A DNA stretch of 64,000 bases from positions 1 through 64,000 of the forward strand of contig DVLI01000010.1 of assembly GCA_018715595.1 (NCBI GenBank), given 5' to 3'. The stretch comes from Candidatus Caccoplasma merdavium. Its GTDB lineage: Bacteria; Bacteroidota; Bacteroidia; Bacteroidales; UBA11471. Below the pieces are notes generated by a model. That model worked only from the letters and a program-made list of their open reading frames with translations. It did no database searches and had not been told where the DNA came from. Position numbers and translations under genes: made by a program. This document shows, one piece after another, positions 8,047 through 17,200 of this stretch (position 1 is the first letter of the stretch; each line of letters begins with the position of its first letter).

Positions 8047-11000
8047 GCGCGTTTTACTTTCAGGGCTTTCTGTTTCAAAGCCGCTTTGAGTTTATAGATA
8101 TATACAAAGAAGAAAGGCACGAGCAGAATGCCGATGGCTACGGCGGCAATCATACCGAAGAAAACGCCGGTGCCGATAGCCTGCCGGCTGGCCGAGCCGG
8201 GGCCGCTGGCCAATACCATGGGCAACATACCCAAGATGAATGCCAGTGAGGTCATGAGAATGGGTCGGAAACGCAGGCGGGCGGCATTGAGGGTGGCTTC
8301 GATGAGCGGAGTACCTGCGTCGACCTGCTCTTTGGCAAACTCGACGATGAGAATGGCGTTCTTGGCCGCCATACCCATGAGCATCACAAGTCCTATTTGG
8401 AAGTAGACGTCGTTTTCGAGGCCGCAGACCCAAATGCCGAGATAGGCGCCCAGGGCCGCCACAGGCAGCGAGAGCAAGATGGCCACGGGGATAATCCAAC
8501 TCTCGTAGAGGGCGGCCAGGAAGAGGAACACGAAGACGAAGACGAGTGCCAGAATGAGGCCGGTCTGCCCGCCGGCTTTTTTCTCTTGGTAGGAGAGTCC
8601 GCTCCACTCGACGCCGATGTTCGACGGGAGATGCCGTTGCACAATCTCTTCGAGCGTGTTCATGGCTTGCCCCGTGCTGTATCCTTTGGCGGCCTCACCG
8701 CGGATTACGGCCGCGTTGAACATGTTGAAGCGCTTGATACTTCCCGGTCCTGTCGTGTAGGAGGCGTCGCCCAGTGAGGTGAGGGGTATCATGGCATTGT
8801 CTTTTCCGCGAACGAAGAAGAGGTTGAGGTTCTCCTTGAATTTCCGGTACGAGGCTTCGGCCTGGATATATACCCGGTAAATGCGGTTGAACATGTTGAA
8901 GTCGTTGACGTAGACCGACCCCGTGTAGGCTTTCATGGTCGAGAATACGTCGGTCAGGGGGACGCCGGCGAACTTCACCTTGTCGCGGTCTACGTTGAAG
9001 TAGAGTTGGGGTATCTCGGCTTGCAACGACGACGACAGTCCCGAGAGTTCTTTCCGTTGTGAGGCGTAGAACATGAGGGTGTCGACGGCCTGCACGAGGT
9101 TGTCGAACGTGGCGTCGCCGCGGGCTTCGAGCTGCATCTCGAAACCTCCCGAGCTACCCAGCCCCGGAATCACCGGCGGGGTCGAGAGGTAAACCTTGCT
9201 CTCGGGGTATTTCTCCAACTCTTCGCGTATGCGGGCCATGATGTCGCTGATTGATTCGTCCTTGCGTTCGTCCCACGGTTTGAGAATGACGGTCAGTTCG
9301 CTGCGGGCTTGGTTGGTACCGACGCGCGGGCTGGTACCCGTTACATTCTGCACATAAGAGACCGCCGGGTCGTCCATGATGTAGGCAATGGCGCGGTTGG
9401 TTACCGTGCGGGTGCGTTCGAGCGTGGCCCCTTCGGGCAGTTCGAGCTCGACCTTGAAGTACCCCTGGTCTTCGGTGGGAAGGAAGCTGGTGGGGATTAA
9501 ATAGTTGAGCGAGACTATGATGGCAAGACCTATCCCGAAGGCGGCCATGATGCGCCGCGGGTTGGCGATGCAGGCCCGTATGCCGTTCATGTACTTGTGG
9601 TTGCCCGTGTGCAGCCACATGTTGATGTAGCGGAAGACGATGTTCTTTTTCTTGTTGGGGTCATCGGGTTTGAGAATCAGGGAACACATGACCGGGCTCA
9701 ACGTGAGGGCCACCACCGTGGAGATGATGACCGACACGGCAATGGTGATGGTGAACTGCCGGTAGAGCATGCCGGTGATGCCCGAGAGGAAGCTCACGGG
9801 AACGAATACGGCCACGAGGACGAGCGAGGTGGCGATGAGGGCGCTGCTCAGGCCGTTCATGGCTTTCTTGGTTGCCTCGTAAGGGGAGAGTTTCTCGTCG
9901 TCCATGATGCGTTCCACGTTTTCGACCACGACGATGGCGTCGTCGACGACGATACCGATGGCGAGAACGAGTCCGAGCAAGGTGAGCATGTTGAGTGAGA
10001 AGCCGAAGATGAGCATGCACCCGAACGTACCGATGAGCGAGATGGGTACCGCCACGACGGGAATGAGCGTGGCGCGCCAGCTTTGCAGGGAGAAAAAGAC
10101 GACGATGATGACCAGGAAGAGGGCCTCGAAGAGGGTTTTGTAGACCTCATGTATCGACTCGGAGATGTAGGTCGTCATGTCGAACGGTATCTCGTAGGTA
10201 AGGCCGTCGGGGAAGTTGCGGCTGATTTCTTCCATGGAGGCTTTTACGTTCTCGGCCACTTCCATGGCGTTGGCGCCGGGAAGCATGTAGATGGTAAGTA
10301 CCGCGGCATTACCGCCGTTGATGCCACTCTCGGTGTTGTATGAAGAGGCTTCGAGCGACACGCGGGCCACGTCGCTGAGGCGGATAATCGAGCCGTCGGC
10401 ATTGGCTCGTACGACGATGTCCTCGAACTGGCTTACCGTGGAGAGGCGCCCCTGCGTGGTGATAGGTATCGTGATGTCGACGTCGCTCACCGGCTGTTGG
10501 CCCATGACGCCGGCTGCCGCTTCGGTATTTTGGTCTTTGAGTGCGGTTTGCAGGTCTTTCACGGTGAGGCCGAAACTGGCCAGCTTGTCGGGTTGCACCC
10601 AGATCTGCATGGCGTAGTAGCGGCTTCCGACGTTCGATACGCGGCCCACGCCGGGAATGCGGCGCAGGAGGTCTACGACATTCAGCGTGGCGAAGTTGCT
10701 GAGGTAGATTTCATCGAATTTGGGGTCGTTTGATGTTAGGCAGATTGTCATCAACTGGCTGGCGGCCTGTTTCTCGACCGATATGCCGTTTTGCACCACT
10801 TCGCTGGGCAGTCGCGACTCGGCCAGTTTCAGGCGGTTCTGCACTTCGACGGCGGCGAGGTTGGCATCGGTCGATACGTCGAAGGTGACGGTAGCCGAGA
10901 ACCCTCCCGAGTTGGAACTGCTCGACTCCATGTATATCATGCCGGGGGTGCCGTTCAACTCCTGTTCGATGGGCGTGGCAACGGCTTGCGACACCGTGGT

Positions 11001-11165
11001 GGCGCTGGCACCGGGATATGAGGCGCTGATTTTTACCACCGGCGGGGTGATTTGCGGATATTGGTCGATAGGCAAGAGGGTCAGCCCGATAAATCCCACG
11101 ATGACGATGAGAATGGAGATGACCATCGAAAAGACCGGGTGGTCGATGAAGAAATTCACTTTCAT
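8043..11165 (-). CDS. RND efflux pump, HAE1 (AcrB-like) family
   Basis: This inner-membrane proton/drug antiporter is 1040 residues, the usual AcrB length. The N-terminal helix is followed by SASYPGAS in the pore domain. TM4 carries the proton-relay pair D408-D409 within GIVVDDAIVVVEN. The matching second-half segment LMGMAAKNAILIVEFA contains the conserved lysine of TM10. All of these point to a complete, functional HAE1 pump. The ATG lies 13 bases after the adaptor gene stop, and the gene's TGA overlaps the outer-membrane gene start. No regulator is adjacent. Confidence 0.95.
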   Translation of the reverse strand: MKVNFFIDHPVFSMVISILIVIVGFIGLTLLPIDQYPQITPPVVKISASYPGASATTVSQAVATPIEQELNGTPGMIYMESSSSNSGGFSATVTFDVSTDANLAAVEVQNRLKLAESRLPSEVVQNGISVEKQAASQLMTICLTSNDPKFDEIYLSNFATLNVVDLLRRIPGVGRVSNVGSRYYAMQIWVQPDKLASFGLTVKDLQTALKDQNTEAAAGVMGQQPVSDVDITIPITTQGRLSTVSQFEDIVVRANADGSIIRLSDVARVSLEASSYNTESGINGGNAAVLTIYMLPGANAMEVAENVKASMEEISRNFPDGLTYEIPFDMTTYISESIHEVYKTLFEALFLVIIVVFFSLQSWRATLIPVVAVPISLIGTFGCMLIFGFSLNMLTLLGLVLAIGIVVDDAIVVVENVERIMDDEKLSPYEATKKAMNGLSSALIATSLVLVAVFVPVSFLSGITGMLYRQFTITIAVSVIISTVVALTLSPVMCSLILKPDDPNKKKNIVFRYINMWLHTGNHKYMNGIRACIANPRRIMAAFGIGLAIIVSLNYLIPTSFLPTEDQGYFKVELELPEGATLERTRTVTNRAIAYIMDDPAVSYVQNVTGTSPRVGTNQARSELTVILKPWDERKDESISDIMARIREELEKYPESKVYLSTPPVIPGLGSSGGFEMQLEARGDATFDNLVQAVDTLMFYASQRKELSGLSSSLQAEIPQLYFNVDRDKVKFAGVPLTDVFSTMKAYTGSVYVNDFNMFNRIYRVYIQAEASYRKFKENLNLFFVRGKDNAMIPLTSLGDASYTTGPGSIKRFNMFNAAVIRGEAAKGYSTGQAMNTLEEIVQRHLPSNIGVEWSGLSYQEKKAGGQTGLILALVFVFVFLFLAALYESWIIPVAILLSLPVAALGAYLGIWVCGLENDVYFQIGLVMLMGMAAKNAILIVEFAKEQVDAGTPLIEATLNAARLRFRPILMTSLAFILGMLPMVLASGPGSASRQAIGTGVFFGMIAAVAIGILLVPFFFVYIYKLKAALKQKALKVKRA

Positions 11166-11178
11166 GGCGGTGCGGAGA

Positions 11179-12360
11179 TTACGGTTGGGCTTCCAAATAC
11201 TGGTTGTCGACTTTCACTTTCATGCCCGGGGTGAGCTTGTGATAGCCTTCGACGACGATTTCTTCGTCGGTCGACAAGCCGCGTTCGACGACAACCATGT
11301 TTTCTTGTTGGGGTCCGAGTTCGATGAAGCGTTTCTCGGCTGTGCCGTTTTCACGCACCACATAGATGTAGGCACCGCCTTTTTCGATGATGACGGCCTT
11401 CAACGGTACGGTTACGGCATTTTCGCGCACGTCGAGCAATAGCAACACCTTGGTCGACTGGCCCGGCAGGAGCACATGGTCGGGGTTGGGCATCTCGGCG
11501 CGCACCGAGAAAGTCCCGGTGAGCGGGTCGACCTGCGGCTCGGCGAAGTCGACCAGACCTTTGTAGGGATATTGCGTGTTGTCGGCCAAGGTAATGGTGA
11601 TGTAGGGTTGCCACGAGCGGTTCTCGACCTTCTGGCCCAAGTTCACGTTACGCTCCTTGCTGCGCAGGTAGTCGAGGGCGGTCATGCTGAAATCGACCAG
11701 CACCGTGTCGCTCTTGACGATGGTGGCCAGTTGCGATTTGCCGTTGGTGCCCACCAGCGTTCCGAGGTCGACGAGGCGCTCGCTGATGTTGCCGGCGATG
11801 GGCGACCGCACGACGGTGTAGTCGAGTTCCATGAGGGCTTGGTCGAGGTCGGCCTGGCTCATGATGACCGAGGCTTTGGCGCTTTCATAAGCCGCGATGG
11901 CGTTGTCGAGGTCGAGCTGGCTGGCCGCGTTCTGCTCATAGAGCGGGCGGATACGTTCCAAGTCGTGCTGCGCCTTGCTTTCCTGGGCCTGGTCCTTTTT
12001 CAGTTGGGCGGCCGCTTTGTCGGCTTTGGCCTTGTACTGGCGTTGGTCGATGACAAACAGCACCTGGTTCTTTTTTACATAAGTCCCCTCCTCAAACAGC
12101 ATCTGTTCGAGGAAGCCTTCGACACGCGCATGCACCTCGACAAATTGCTGGGCTCGTACGCGGCCCACATATTCGCCATACACGCCGACATCGTTTTGCT
12201 CGGCTTTCATGGTTGCCACGATGGCATATTCTTCTTGCGGTTTCTCCTTGCGGGAGAAAATGAAATATGCGCCGATGAGAAGTGCGATGAGCAGGAGTAT
12301 GCCCCACAATTTCTTGTCGGCGAGTCGTTTTGCATTTACTGATAGGGCGAGTCGTTTCAT
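11179..12360 (-). CDS. RND efflux periplasmic adaptor (AcrA-like)
   Basis: This is the membrane-fusion protein linking the pump to the outer-membrane channel. The 393-residue protein has one N-terminal membrane anchor (about 19-36). The lipoyl half-motif near FVEVHARVEGFLEQML comes next, then an alpha-hairpin rich in Ala, Asp and Lys, and a second lipoyl/beta-barrel part (TVVRSPIAGNIS). There is no lipobox cysteine, so it is anchored by a helix rather than lipid. It is the first gene of the three-gene operon and has a TACCTTTG promoter element about 95 bases upstream. Confidence 0.93.
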   Translation of the reverse strand: MKRLALSVNAKRLADKKLWGILLLIALLIGAYFIFSRKEKPQEEYAIVATMKAEQNDVGVYGEYVGRVRAQQFVEVHARVEGFLEQMLFEEGTYVKKNQVLFVIDQRQYKAKADKAAAQLKKDQAQESKAQHDLERIRPLYEQNAASQLDLDNAIAAYESAKASVIMSQADLDQALMELDYTVVRSPIAGNISERLVDLGTLVGTNGKSQLATIVKSDTVLVDFSMTALDYLRSKERNVNLGQKVENRSWQPYITITLADNTQYPYKGLVDFAEPQVDPLTGTFSVRAEMPNPDHVLLPGQSTKVLLLLDVRENAVTVPLKAVIIEKGGAYIYVVRENGTAEKRFIELGPQQENMVVVERGLSTDEEIVVEGYHKLTPGMKVKVDNQYLEAQP

Positions 12361-12454
12361 AAGCGAATCCTGAGGTTACGGATAGATGTGTGTATGTCTC
12401 TTGTTGCGACGGTTGGGTATCGAACCGTATATTCTTGTATTCAAAAATTTGTCG

Positions 12455-12462
12455 CAAAGGTA
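12455..12462 (-). promoter_or_regulatory. -7 element of the RND operon
   Basis: On the minus strand this reads TACCTTTG, giving a leader of about 90 bases before the adaptor ATG. No operator-like palindrome is obvious in that leader. Confidence 0.55.
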
Positions 12463-12843
12463 CGATACTTTAATGAGGAAACGTCTTTTGTGTGCGATTT
12501 ATTAGTGAAATAAAGTTTTTTTAAATACTTGAACCTCACGCAAAAGTGAATCATCGGTTTTCGGTGAGACCATCGTCGGCCTCCTTTTTTTGAGTTTTTT
12601 TGTCAAACGACTTCCGATTTTATGAGAAATAAACCAAAAATCCCTTCCCCGCAACAAAAGGTTGCAAGGAACAATCAACGTCGATAGGCCACTTTCAATT
12701 CGCGACAAAGAAGCCCGTTGATGTTTTTTTATGCTTCAAAAGATAATTTAAAAACGATTCCCCCCGACTTGGCCAACGTTACTCTACTGAGCCGGCGGAA
12801 AACAGGAACCCCGGCCGGTTGTGTAAACGCGCCTGAGAACCTT
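12463..12843. other. AT-rich intergenic region, no gene seen
   Basis: Between the RND promoter and the crcB stop I find no frame with domain character. The one short minus-strand frame (12502-12708) is lysine/arginine-rich without a ribosome-binding context. No strong hairpin with a T run follows crcB. Confidence 0.55.
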
Positions 12844-13230
12844 TTATAAAAGGGATTTTACCAGCGAAAAGGCGAGAAAGAAGAGCAACATGCCCCCCAC
12901 CAGGCTGGCGAGCAGATAGAGCCCCAGGGTAAGGTACTGCCCCGATTGCAGGAGCAGGACGTTTTCCTGGGTGAACGACGAGAAGGTGGTAAATCCGCCA
13001 CACAGCCCTACCATGAGCAGAAGCCGGATTTCCCCCGCGAATATCGGGAACCGCGAGGAGAGGGCAAACAGGAGCCCCATGACGAAGCACCCGATGACGT
13101 TTACCAGAAACGTACCCCACGGAAAAAATCCGTCGAATCCGTGGGTGCGGGTATAGAGTGCCACCAAGTAACGAAGAATGCCGCCGGCAAAACTGCCGAG
13201 GCCCACCCAAAGCAAATGTCGGAGGAGCAT
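12844..13230 (-). CDS. crcB: Fluoride exporter CrcB/Fluc
   Basis: This is a fluoride channel of the Fluc family, 128 residues with four hydrophobic helices, forming a dual-topology dimer. The family signatures GGILRYLV, GTFLVNVIG (with the conserved Asn) and GLCGGFTTFSSF (the Phe-box and Na+ site) are all present. It is a single gene, so the channel should be a homodimer. A TAAATTTG element lies 29 bases upstream of the ATG. The short leader leaves no room for a fluoride riboswitch, and none was seen. Confidence 0.95.
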   Translation of the reverse strand: MLLRHLLWVGLGSFAGGILRYLVALYTRTHGFDGFFPWGTFLVNVIGCFVMGLLFALSSRFPIFAGEIRLLLMVGLCGGFTTFSSFTQENVLLLQSGQYLTLGLYLLASLVGGMLLFFLAFSLVKSLL

Positions 13231-13258
13231 AGTCGTGTCGTTTTTTTCGATGAGTCGG

Positions 13259-13266
13259 CAAATTTA
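13259..13266 (-). promoter_or_regulatory. -7 element of crcB
   Basis: On the minus strand this reads TAAATTTG, about 29 bases upstream of the crcB ATG. Confidence 0.5.
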
Positions 13267-13439
13267 ACCATAAAAAAGCAGCCCGCATAAAACTCTCCTC
13301 TTCTTTATGGGAAATATCCATGACCGACACATCGGTCGACAATTTTTATCGCTCCATGGCAATTTAGGTATAGACCCTTTCTATCGATGCAGAAAAACGT
13401 AAAACAAAAAACGACTCCCTTTTTTTAAGATATTTCATT

Positions 13440-13447
13440 TACCTTTG
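13440..13447 (+). promoter_or_regulatory. -7 element of the TlpA-like gene
   Basis: TACCTTTG lies in an AT-rich stretch. If used, it gives a leader of about 120 bases before the lipoprotein ATG at 13575. Confidence 0.5.
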
Positions 13448-13574
13448 TAAAAGTAGAACATGGAAGTCGGAGATGCTCCCAACACAGCAACAAGTTGCGG
13501 CGCGTGTCAAGAAAAAATACATGAGTTACGGGAAAGGTGTATTGCTATCTCTAAAACGGCTAATTACAAACAAT

Positions 13575-14702
13575 ATGAAAAATTATTCTTTCTGTATTAC
13601 CCTATTCTGTTGGTTATTTGTAGCCTGTTCACAACCTCAAATCGAAATCACTTTCAAGGAATTTACCAATGACACGGTAATTATTTGTCACTGTCCATTG
13701 AAAAATTACTCAACCCTGAGGGGAGACAAAGATTTAAGCATCATCTACGATACTCTCCTTATGCAAAACGGTATTATAAACCTCATTCCCGACAAGCAAC
13801 CATCACTATATGTCATCAGCCTAAACGAAAGACCGGCTCACCCGATACGCATGGCAATTTATCCCAATGACCGCATACATATAGACATTCTACGCACCGA
13901 ATATAATTTACAATGCAGAGCAACAGGTTCGGAAATGGCAGAAGGAATAACCGATTACATGCAGACACTGCGCCCGATTAACGAAAGGATTGACAGTTTG
14001 TGCCTGTTATTGGAAGCCTCCCCGTCTGATACACGCCTTCTCCGGCCATACAATCAACTTTTCGACCAACGCAGGTTGGAGTCCGCCCGATGGATTCGGG
14101 AGCATTCGTCCAGCCCGGCAGCGGGAATCATATTGCGATATGCTCCACTCGATTCAATCCCGGCACTCTGTGACGTACTTGACATGAAAATACTACATTC
14201 CGAACTGAGCCCTTTGATTGAAAAGCTCAAAGACAATGCCTGTCGTTATATATCCACCATGCAAGACAGGGAAAAAATAAAACAAGGAGCAAAAGCTCCC
14301 GATTTCACCCTTTGTGACCCACAGGGAAAAGACTGGAAGTTGTCACAACTACAAGGCAAGTGGGTGGTACTCGATTTTTGGGGGACATGGTGCGGTTATT
14401 GCCTTCAAGGAATCCCTGAAATGAAAAAATATGAATCCAAGTACAGGGAACAGTGCACGTTTGTCAGTATAGATTGCCAGGATACTCGCGAAACATGGAT
14501 CGCGGCACTTGAAGAATATCGCATGCCATGGTTACAACTTTACAATCCCAGCACATGCAATGCGGATAAAGATTTGAGTATGGTCTATGGAATTTTAGGA
14601 TTCCCAACCAAACTTATCATCACACCCGGAGGATACATACATGAGATTTTTGTAGGAGAAGATTTGGCATTTTACGATGCCTTGGACCAGCTGTTCAAAT
14701 AG
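13575..14702 (+). CDS. TlpA-like thioredoxin-fold lipoprotein
   Basis: This is a 375-residue exported thiol-disulfide protein. I chose ATG 13575 because it yields a short lipoprotein signal with the lipobox FVAC (Cys18), while the longer frame from 13473 buries the signal behind about 34 polar residues. The middle (about 20-230) resembles the DUF4369-type N-terminal region of Bacteroidetes TlpA proteins but is divergent. The C-terminal part (about 240-375) is a TlpA/AhpC-type thioredoxin domain with active-site WCGYC at 272-276 and the cis-Pro segment GFPTKLI. Its likely role is periplasmic thiol redox, with unknown substrate. The gene is visibly AT-richer than its neighbours, which may indicate separate acquisition. 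Confidence 0.85.
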   Translation: MKNYSFCITLFCWLFVACSQPQIEITFKEFTNDTVIICHCPLKNYSTLRGDKDLSIIYDTLLMQNGIINLIPDKQPSLYVISLNERPAHPIRMAIYPNDRIHIDILRTEYNLQCRATGSEMAEGITDYMQTLRPINERIDSLCLLLEASPSDTRLLRPYNQLFDQRRLESARWIREHSSSPAAGIILRYAPLDSIPALCDVLDMKILHSELSPLIEKLKDNACRYISTMQDREKIKQGAKAPDFTLCDPQGKDWKLSQLQGKWVVLDFWGTWCGYCLQGIPEMKKYESKYREQCTFVSIDCQDTRETWIAALEEYRMPWLQLYNPSTCNADKDLSMVYGILGFPTKLIITPGGYIHEIFVGEDLAFYDALDQLFK

Positions 14703-14719
14703 GGGACACTTAAAAAAAC

Positions 14720-14754
14720 AGCTCCACAAGCGGATTTTTTCCGCTTGTGGAGCT
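14720..14754 (-). terminator. Terminator of the DUF2795 gene (probably two-sided)
   Basis: A 15-bp perfect stem with a five-base loop lies between convergent genes. On the minus strand it is followed by GTTTTTTT, so it best serves leftward transcription. It may also stop the TlpA transcript. Confidence 0.8.
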
Positions 14755-14784
14755 GGTCATTCGATGAGCCTCTTTTGAAGGCTA

Positions 14785-15006
14785 TTAATACTCTTCCTCG
14801 TTGAAGAAGAAGTCTTCTTTGCTGGGATAGTCGGGCCAAATATCTTCGATGCATTCGTAAATTTCGCCTTCGTCTTCCATTTCTTGGAGGTTCTCGATGA
14901 CTTCGAGGGGGGCTCCCGAACGCATGGCATAATCAATCAATTCGTCTTTGGTGGCAGGCCAAGGGGCGTCTTCGAGTTTCGATGCTAATTCCAAAGTCCA
15001 GTACAT
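14785..15006 (-). CDS. DUF2795 domain protein
   Basis: This is a 73-residue, strongly acidic cytosolic protein. Its N-terminal half has the DUF2795 pattern (WPATKDELIDYAMRSGAP, then a helix EVIENLQEM). Its tail is rich in Glu, Asp and Phe. The family's function is not known. It has its own TACTTTTG element 36 bases upstream, and a strong terminator follows. The adenosyltransferase gene ends just upstream on the same strand. Confidence 0.85.
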   Translation of the reverse strand: MYWTLELASKLEDAPWPATKDELIDYAMRSGAPLEVIENLQEMEDEGEIYECIEDIWPDYPSKEDFFFNEEEY

Positions 15007-15042
15007 AATAAGTAATGATTAGAACGGTTTTGAATTTTCCCG

Positions 15043-15050
15043 CAAAAGTA
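15043..15050 (-). promoter_or_regulatory. -7 element of the DUF2795 gene
   Basis: On the minus strand this reads TACTTTTG, 36 bases before the ATG and just past the adenosyltransferase stop. The small gene can therefore be transcribed alone. Confidence 0.5.
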
Positions 15051-15062
15051 GAACAAATATTT

Positions 15063-15632
15063 TCATTTGCAACCTTTATTCCAATAAATTTCATCTTTTC
15101 CGGCGGCAAAATTGCATTGTCGCGAAAGAATGAAAAGATAATCGGACAAACGGTTGATGTACTGCAATAAAAGGGGGTCGATGGGGTGGGTCGCGTGCAG
15201 CTCGCAGATGCGCCGTTCGGCGCGTCGGCACACGGTGCGGCACACATGGGTCTGGGCCGATGCGGTGGTGCCGCCGGGGAGTACAAAGTTGCGCAGCGGG
15301 GGGAGGGTGGCGTCGAGCTGGTCGATGCGGCGTTCGAGTCGTTCTACCTCTTCGGGATAGATGCGGCTGGCTTCGCGCAGGGTGGTGTCGGCGGTATCGG
15401 TGGCGAGGTGCGAGCCGATGGAGAAGAGGCGGTGTTGTATGTCGAGGAGCAGGTGGGAGTCGTCGGGCATATTGTCGGGCAGGAGGGTGCGCAGCAGTCC
15501 GATGTGGGCGTTCAGTTCGTCGATGGTGCCGTAGGCTTCGAGGCGCAGGTCTTGTTTGGCTACGCGTTTTCCGCCTACGAGCGAGGTCTCCCCGTGGTCG
15601 CCGGTGCCGGTGTAGAGGTTGCTTTTTTTCAT
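15063..15632 (-). CDS. Cob(I)alamin adenosyltransferase, PduO type
   Basis: This enzyme transfers the adenosyl group of ATP to cob(I)alamin to make coenzyme B12. The 189-residue protein shows the PduO signatures: N-terminal ATP loop [36 protein letters not shown] (with the conserved Arg that contacts ATP and the neighbouring subunit) and [10 protein letters not shown]. It acts in the cytosol as a trimer. The 61-base gap to the upstream methyltransferase gene and shared strand allow cotranscription. No cobalamin riboswitch was seen nearby. Confidence 0.94.
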   Translation of the reverse strand: MKKSNLYTGTGDHGETSLVGGKRVAKQDLRLEAYGTIDELNAHIGLLRTLLPDNMPDDSHLLLDIQHRLFSIGSHLATDTADTTLREASRIYPEEVERLERRIDQLDATLPPLRNFVLPGGTTASAQTHVCRTVCRRAERRICELHATHPIDPLLLQYINRLSDYLFILSRQCNFAAGKDEIYWNKGCK

Positions 15633-15693
15633 GTTGTTTCTTTGGGGTTATAATGCCGATGTGGGCACAAAGGTTTTTGTGGTGGGTTGTTTT

Positions 15694-16410
15694 TTAGAAG
15701 GCAACGATGTAGTTTTGCCGATTGAGCTTGGGGTAGCAAATGGCGATGCCCATGTTGCAGAGGTCGAATGTCGCCCTGATTTGCGGGTTTTGCATCAGGA
15801 ATTTTTCCCAGCAACGGTGAATCGATTTTCCTTTTCTGATGCCGTCGATGATGATGATGCTTTTGTCGTTGAGCAGCGGGGCGATGTGTTCGAGGGTGAT
15901 TTGGCATTGCCCCGCGTCGGGCTGGGCATGCACATAGATGAGGTGCGGTTGTTCTCCTTGGGCATGCAGGAGGTCGAGCCCGGCTTGCATCGGCAGGTTG
16001 AGGTAGGTGGCTTTTCCCGGCAGACGCATGAGGAGCTGTTCGGCGGCGGTGCGGGCGATGGGGTCGGGCTCGATGCAGAAGTGGCGGGCCGAGGGGCACC
16101 CTTTTTGCAGATAGAGGGTGGCATAGCCGCCTCCGGTGCCGCACTCGACGGTGCATTGTGGTTTGAACCGGTTGGCCAACCTGAACAGCAACCGTCCTTT
16201 GCGTTTGCTGAAATCCTGCTTGTCGTGGAGCAGCCGGTGCAACTCCTCGATTTGCTGGTAGGCGTAGTAGCCCGATTTTTCTTCGATGACTTTTGTAATC
16301 AGCCCGTAGGCAAAGGGCGAATGCACGCCATAGCCTTTCCGGTGCCGTATTTTGCGGAACTCGCGCAGGCAGAATTGTTTGACGTTTTTTACGTTGAGGG
16401 GGCGTTGCAT
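15694..16410 (-). CDS. Class I SAM-dependent methyltransferase
   Basis: This is a 238-residue O-methyltransferase-like protein of unknown substrate. I use the ATG at 16410, 25 bases after a TATTTTTG element, because the longer frame would start upstream of that promoter. Motif I is TVECGTGGGYATL, followed by an acidic post-motif FCIEPDP and a motif-II-like segment PHLIYVHAQPD, where the usual Asp is replaced in part. The C-terminal part carries IIIIDGIRKGKS, typical of the methyltransferases next to the cobalamin gene in related bacteria. Confidence 0.8.
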   Translation of the reverse strand: MQRPLNVKNVKQFCLREFRKIRHRKGYGVHSPFAYGLITKVIEEKSGYYAYQQIEELHRLLHDKQDFSKRKGRLLFRLANRFKPQCTVECGTGGGYATLYLQKGCPSARHFCIEPDPIARTAAEQLLMRLPGKATYLNLPMQAGLDLLHAQGEQPHLIYVHAQPDAGQCQITLEHIAPLLNDKSIIIIDGIRKGKSIHRCWEKFLMQNPQIRATFDLCNMGIAICYPKLNRQNYIVAF

Positions 16411-16434
16411 GACCGTTTGTTGTCTCTTCTTACA

Positions 16435-16442
16435 CAAAAATA
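16435..16442 (-). promoter_or_regulatory. -7 element of the methyltransferase gene
   Basis: On the minus strand this reads TATTTTTG, 24 bases upstream of ATG 16410. It sits back to back with a weaker CATCTTTG (16505-16512) facing the Nudix gene. Confidence 0.5.
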
Positions 16443-16538
16443 ATCCTTTTTTGTGAACCGTGAAAGTTTTTTGCCGATAGGGCGGTGATGCCGTTGTTTT
16501 TTTGCATCTTTGCCCAGGTATCATTTGTCTTGAAAATT

Positions 16539-17114
16539 ATGTCTATGGAAGAAGAACCGATAAAGCCGTGGCGTGTGCTGAGCAGTCGTTATATTGCTGA
16601 ACAGCCTTGGTTCACCGTGCGGCACGAGCATGTGCAGTTGCCCAACGGGAGCGAGATTCCCGATTATTATGTTTTTGAGTATCCCGACTGGATCAACGTG
16701 ATAGCCATTACGACCGAGGGGAAGTTTGTCTTTGAGCGTCAGTACCGTCATGCCGCGGGACTGGTGTCGTATGAGTTGTGTGCGGGGGTGTGTGAACCCG
16801 ATGATGCCTCGCCGCTCGACTCGGCTCGGAGGGAGTTGCTCGAAGAGACGGGTTATGGCAACGGGGAGTGGGAGGAGCTCATGATTCTCTCGCCCAATCC
16901 GGGGACGCACACCAACCTTACTTATTGTTATCTGGCGCGGAATGTCGAGCCGGTTGCTCCCCGGCATCTCGAAACGACCGAGGATATTGCCGTCGAACTC
17001 CTGTCGCTCGACGAGGTGCGGGCGTTGCTCGATTGCAACGGGGTGTTGCAGGCTCTGCATGCGGCCCCGTTGTGGAAGTATATGGCGTTGTATGGCATGC
17101 GGGAAGGGAAGTGA
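16539..17114 (+). CDS. Nudix hydrolase (ADP-ribose pyrophosphatase-like)
   Basis: This protein is predicted to hydrolyse a nucleoside diphosphate derivative such as ADP-ribose or a nucleotide sugar. The 191-residue form from ATG 16539 (MSMEEE) is chosen over the upstream frame, which begins upstream of the promoter-like element. An N-terminal beta domain precedes the Nudix helix region containing RRELLEETGY. The box deviates from the consensus: the first Glu is Asp, and one extra residue lies before the RE pair. The catalytic EE pair is kept. It is divergent from the methyltransferase gene, and a two-sided terminator separates it from ribH. Confidence 0.88.
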   Translation: MSMEEEPIKPWRVLSSRYIAEQPWFTVRHEHVQLPNGSEIPDYYVFEYPDWINVIAITTEGKFVFERQYRHAAGLVSYELCAGVCEPDDASPLDSARRELLEETGYGNGEWEELMILSPNPGTHTNLTYCYLARNVEPVAPRHLETTEDIAVELLSLDEVRALLDCNGVLQALHAAPLWKYMALYGMREGK

Positions 17115-17143
17115 CCGTTGTTTGTTCCCGGCCGGATGATAGC

Positions 17144-17179
17144 AAGAGCCGCCACCGATGGATTTCGGTGGCGGCTCTT
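17144..17179. terminator. Two-sided terminator between the Nudix gene and ribH
   Basis: A 15-bp GC-rich stem AAGAGCCGCCACCGA with a six-base loop lies between two convergent genes. No T run is marked on either side, but stem strength and placement fit termination. Confidence 0.7.
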
Positions 17180-17200
17180 GTCGTATGGACGGTGTCGTGC

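Noticed and set aside
12502-12708. Minus-strand 68-residue frame in an AT-rich gap
   Set aside because: Lys/Arg-rich with no start context or family. Likely chance.
13231-13340. Fluoride riboswitch before crcB
   Set aside because: The leader is about 20 bases from a good -7 element, and no riboswitch core sequence was seen.
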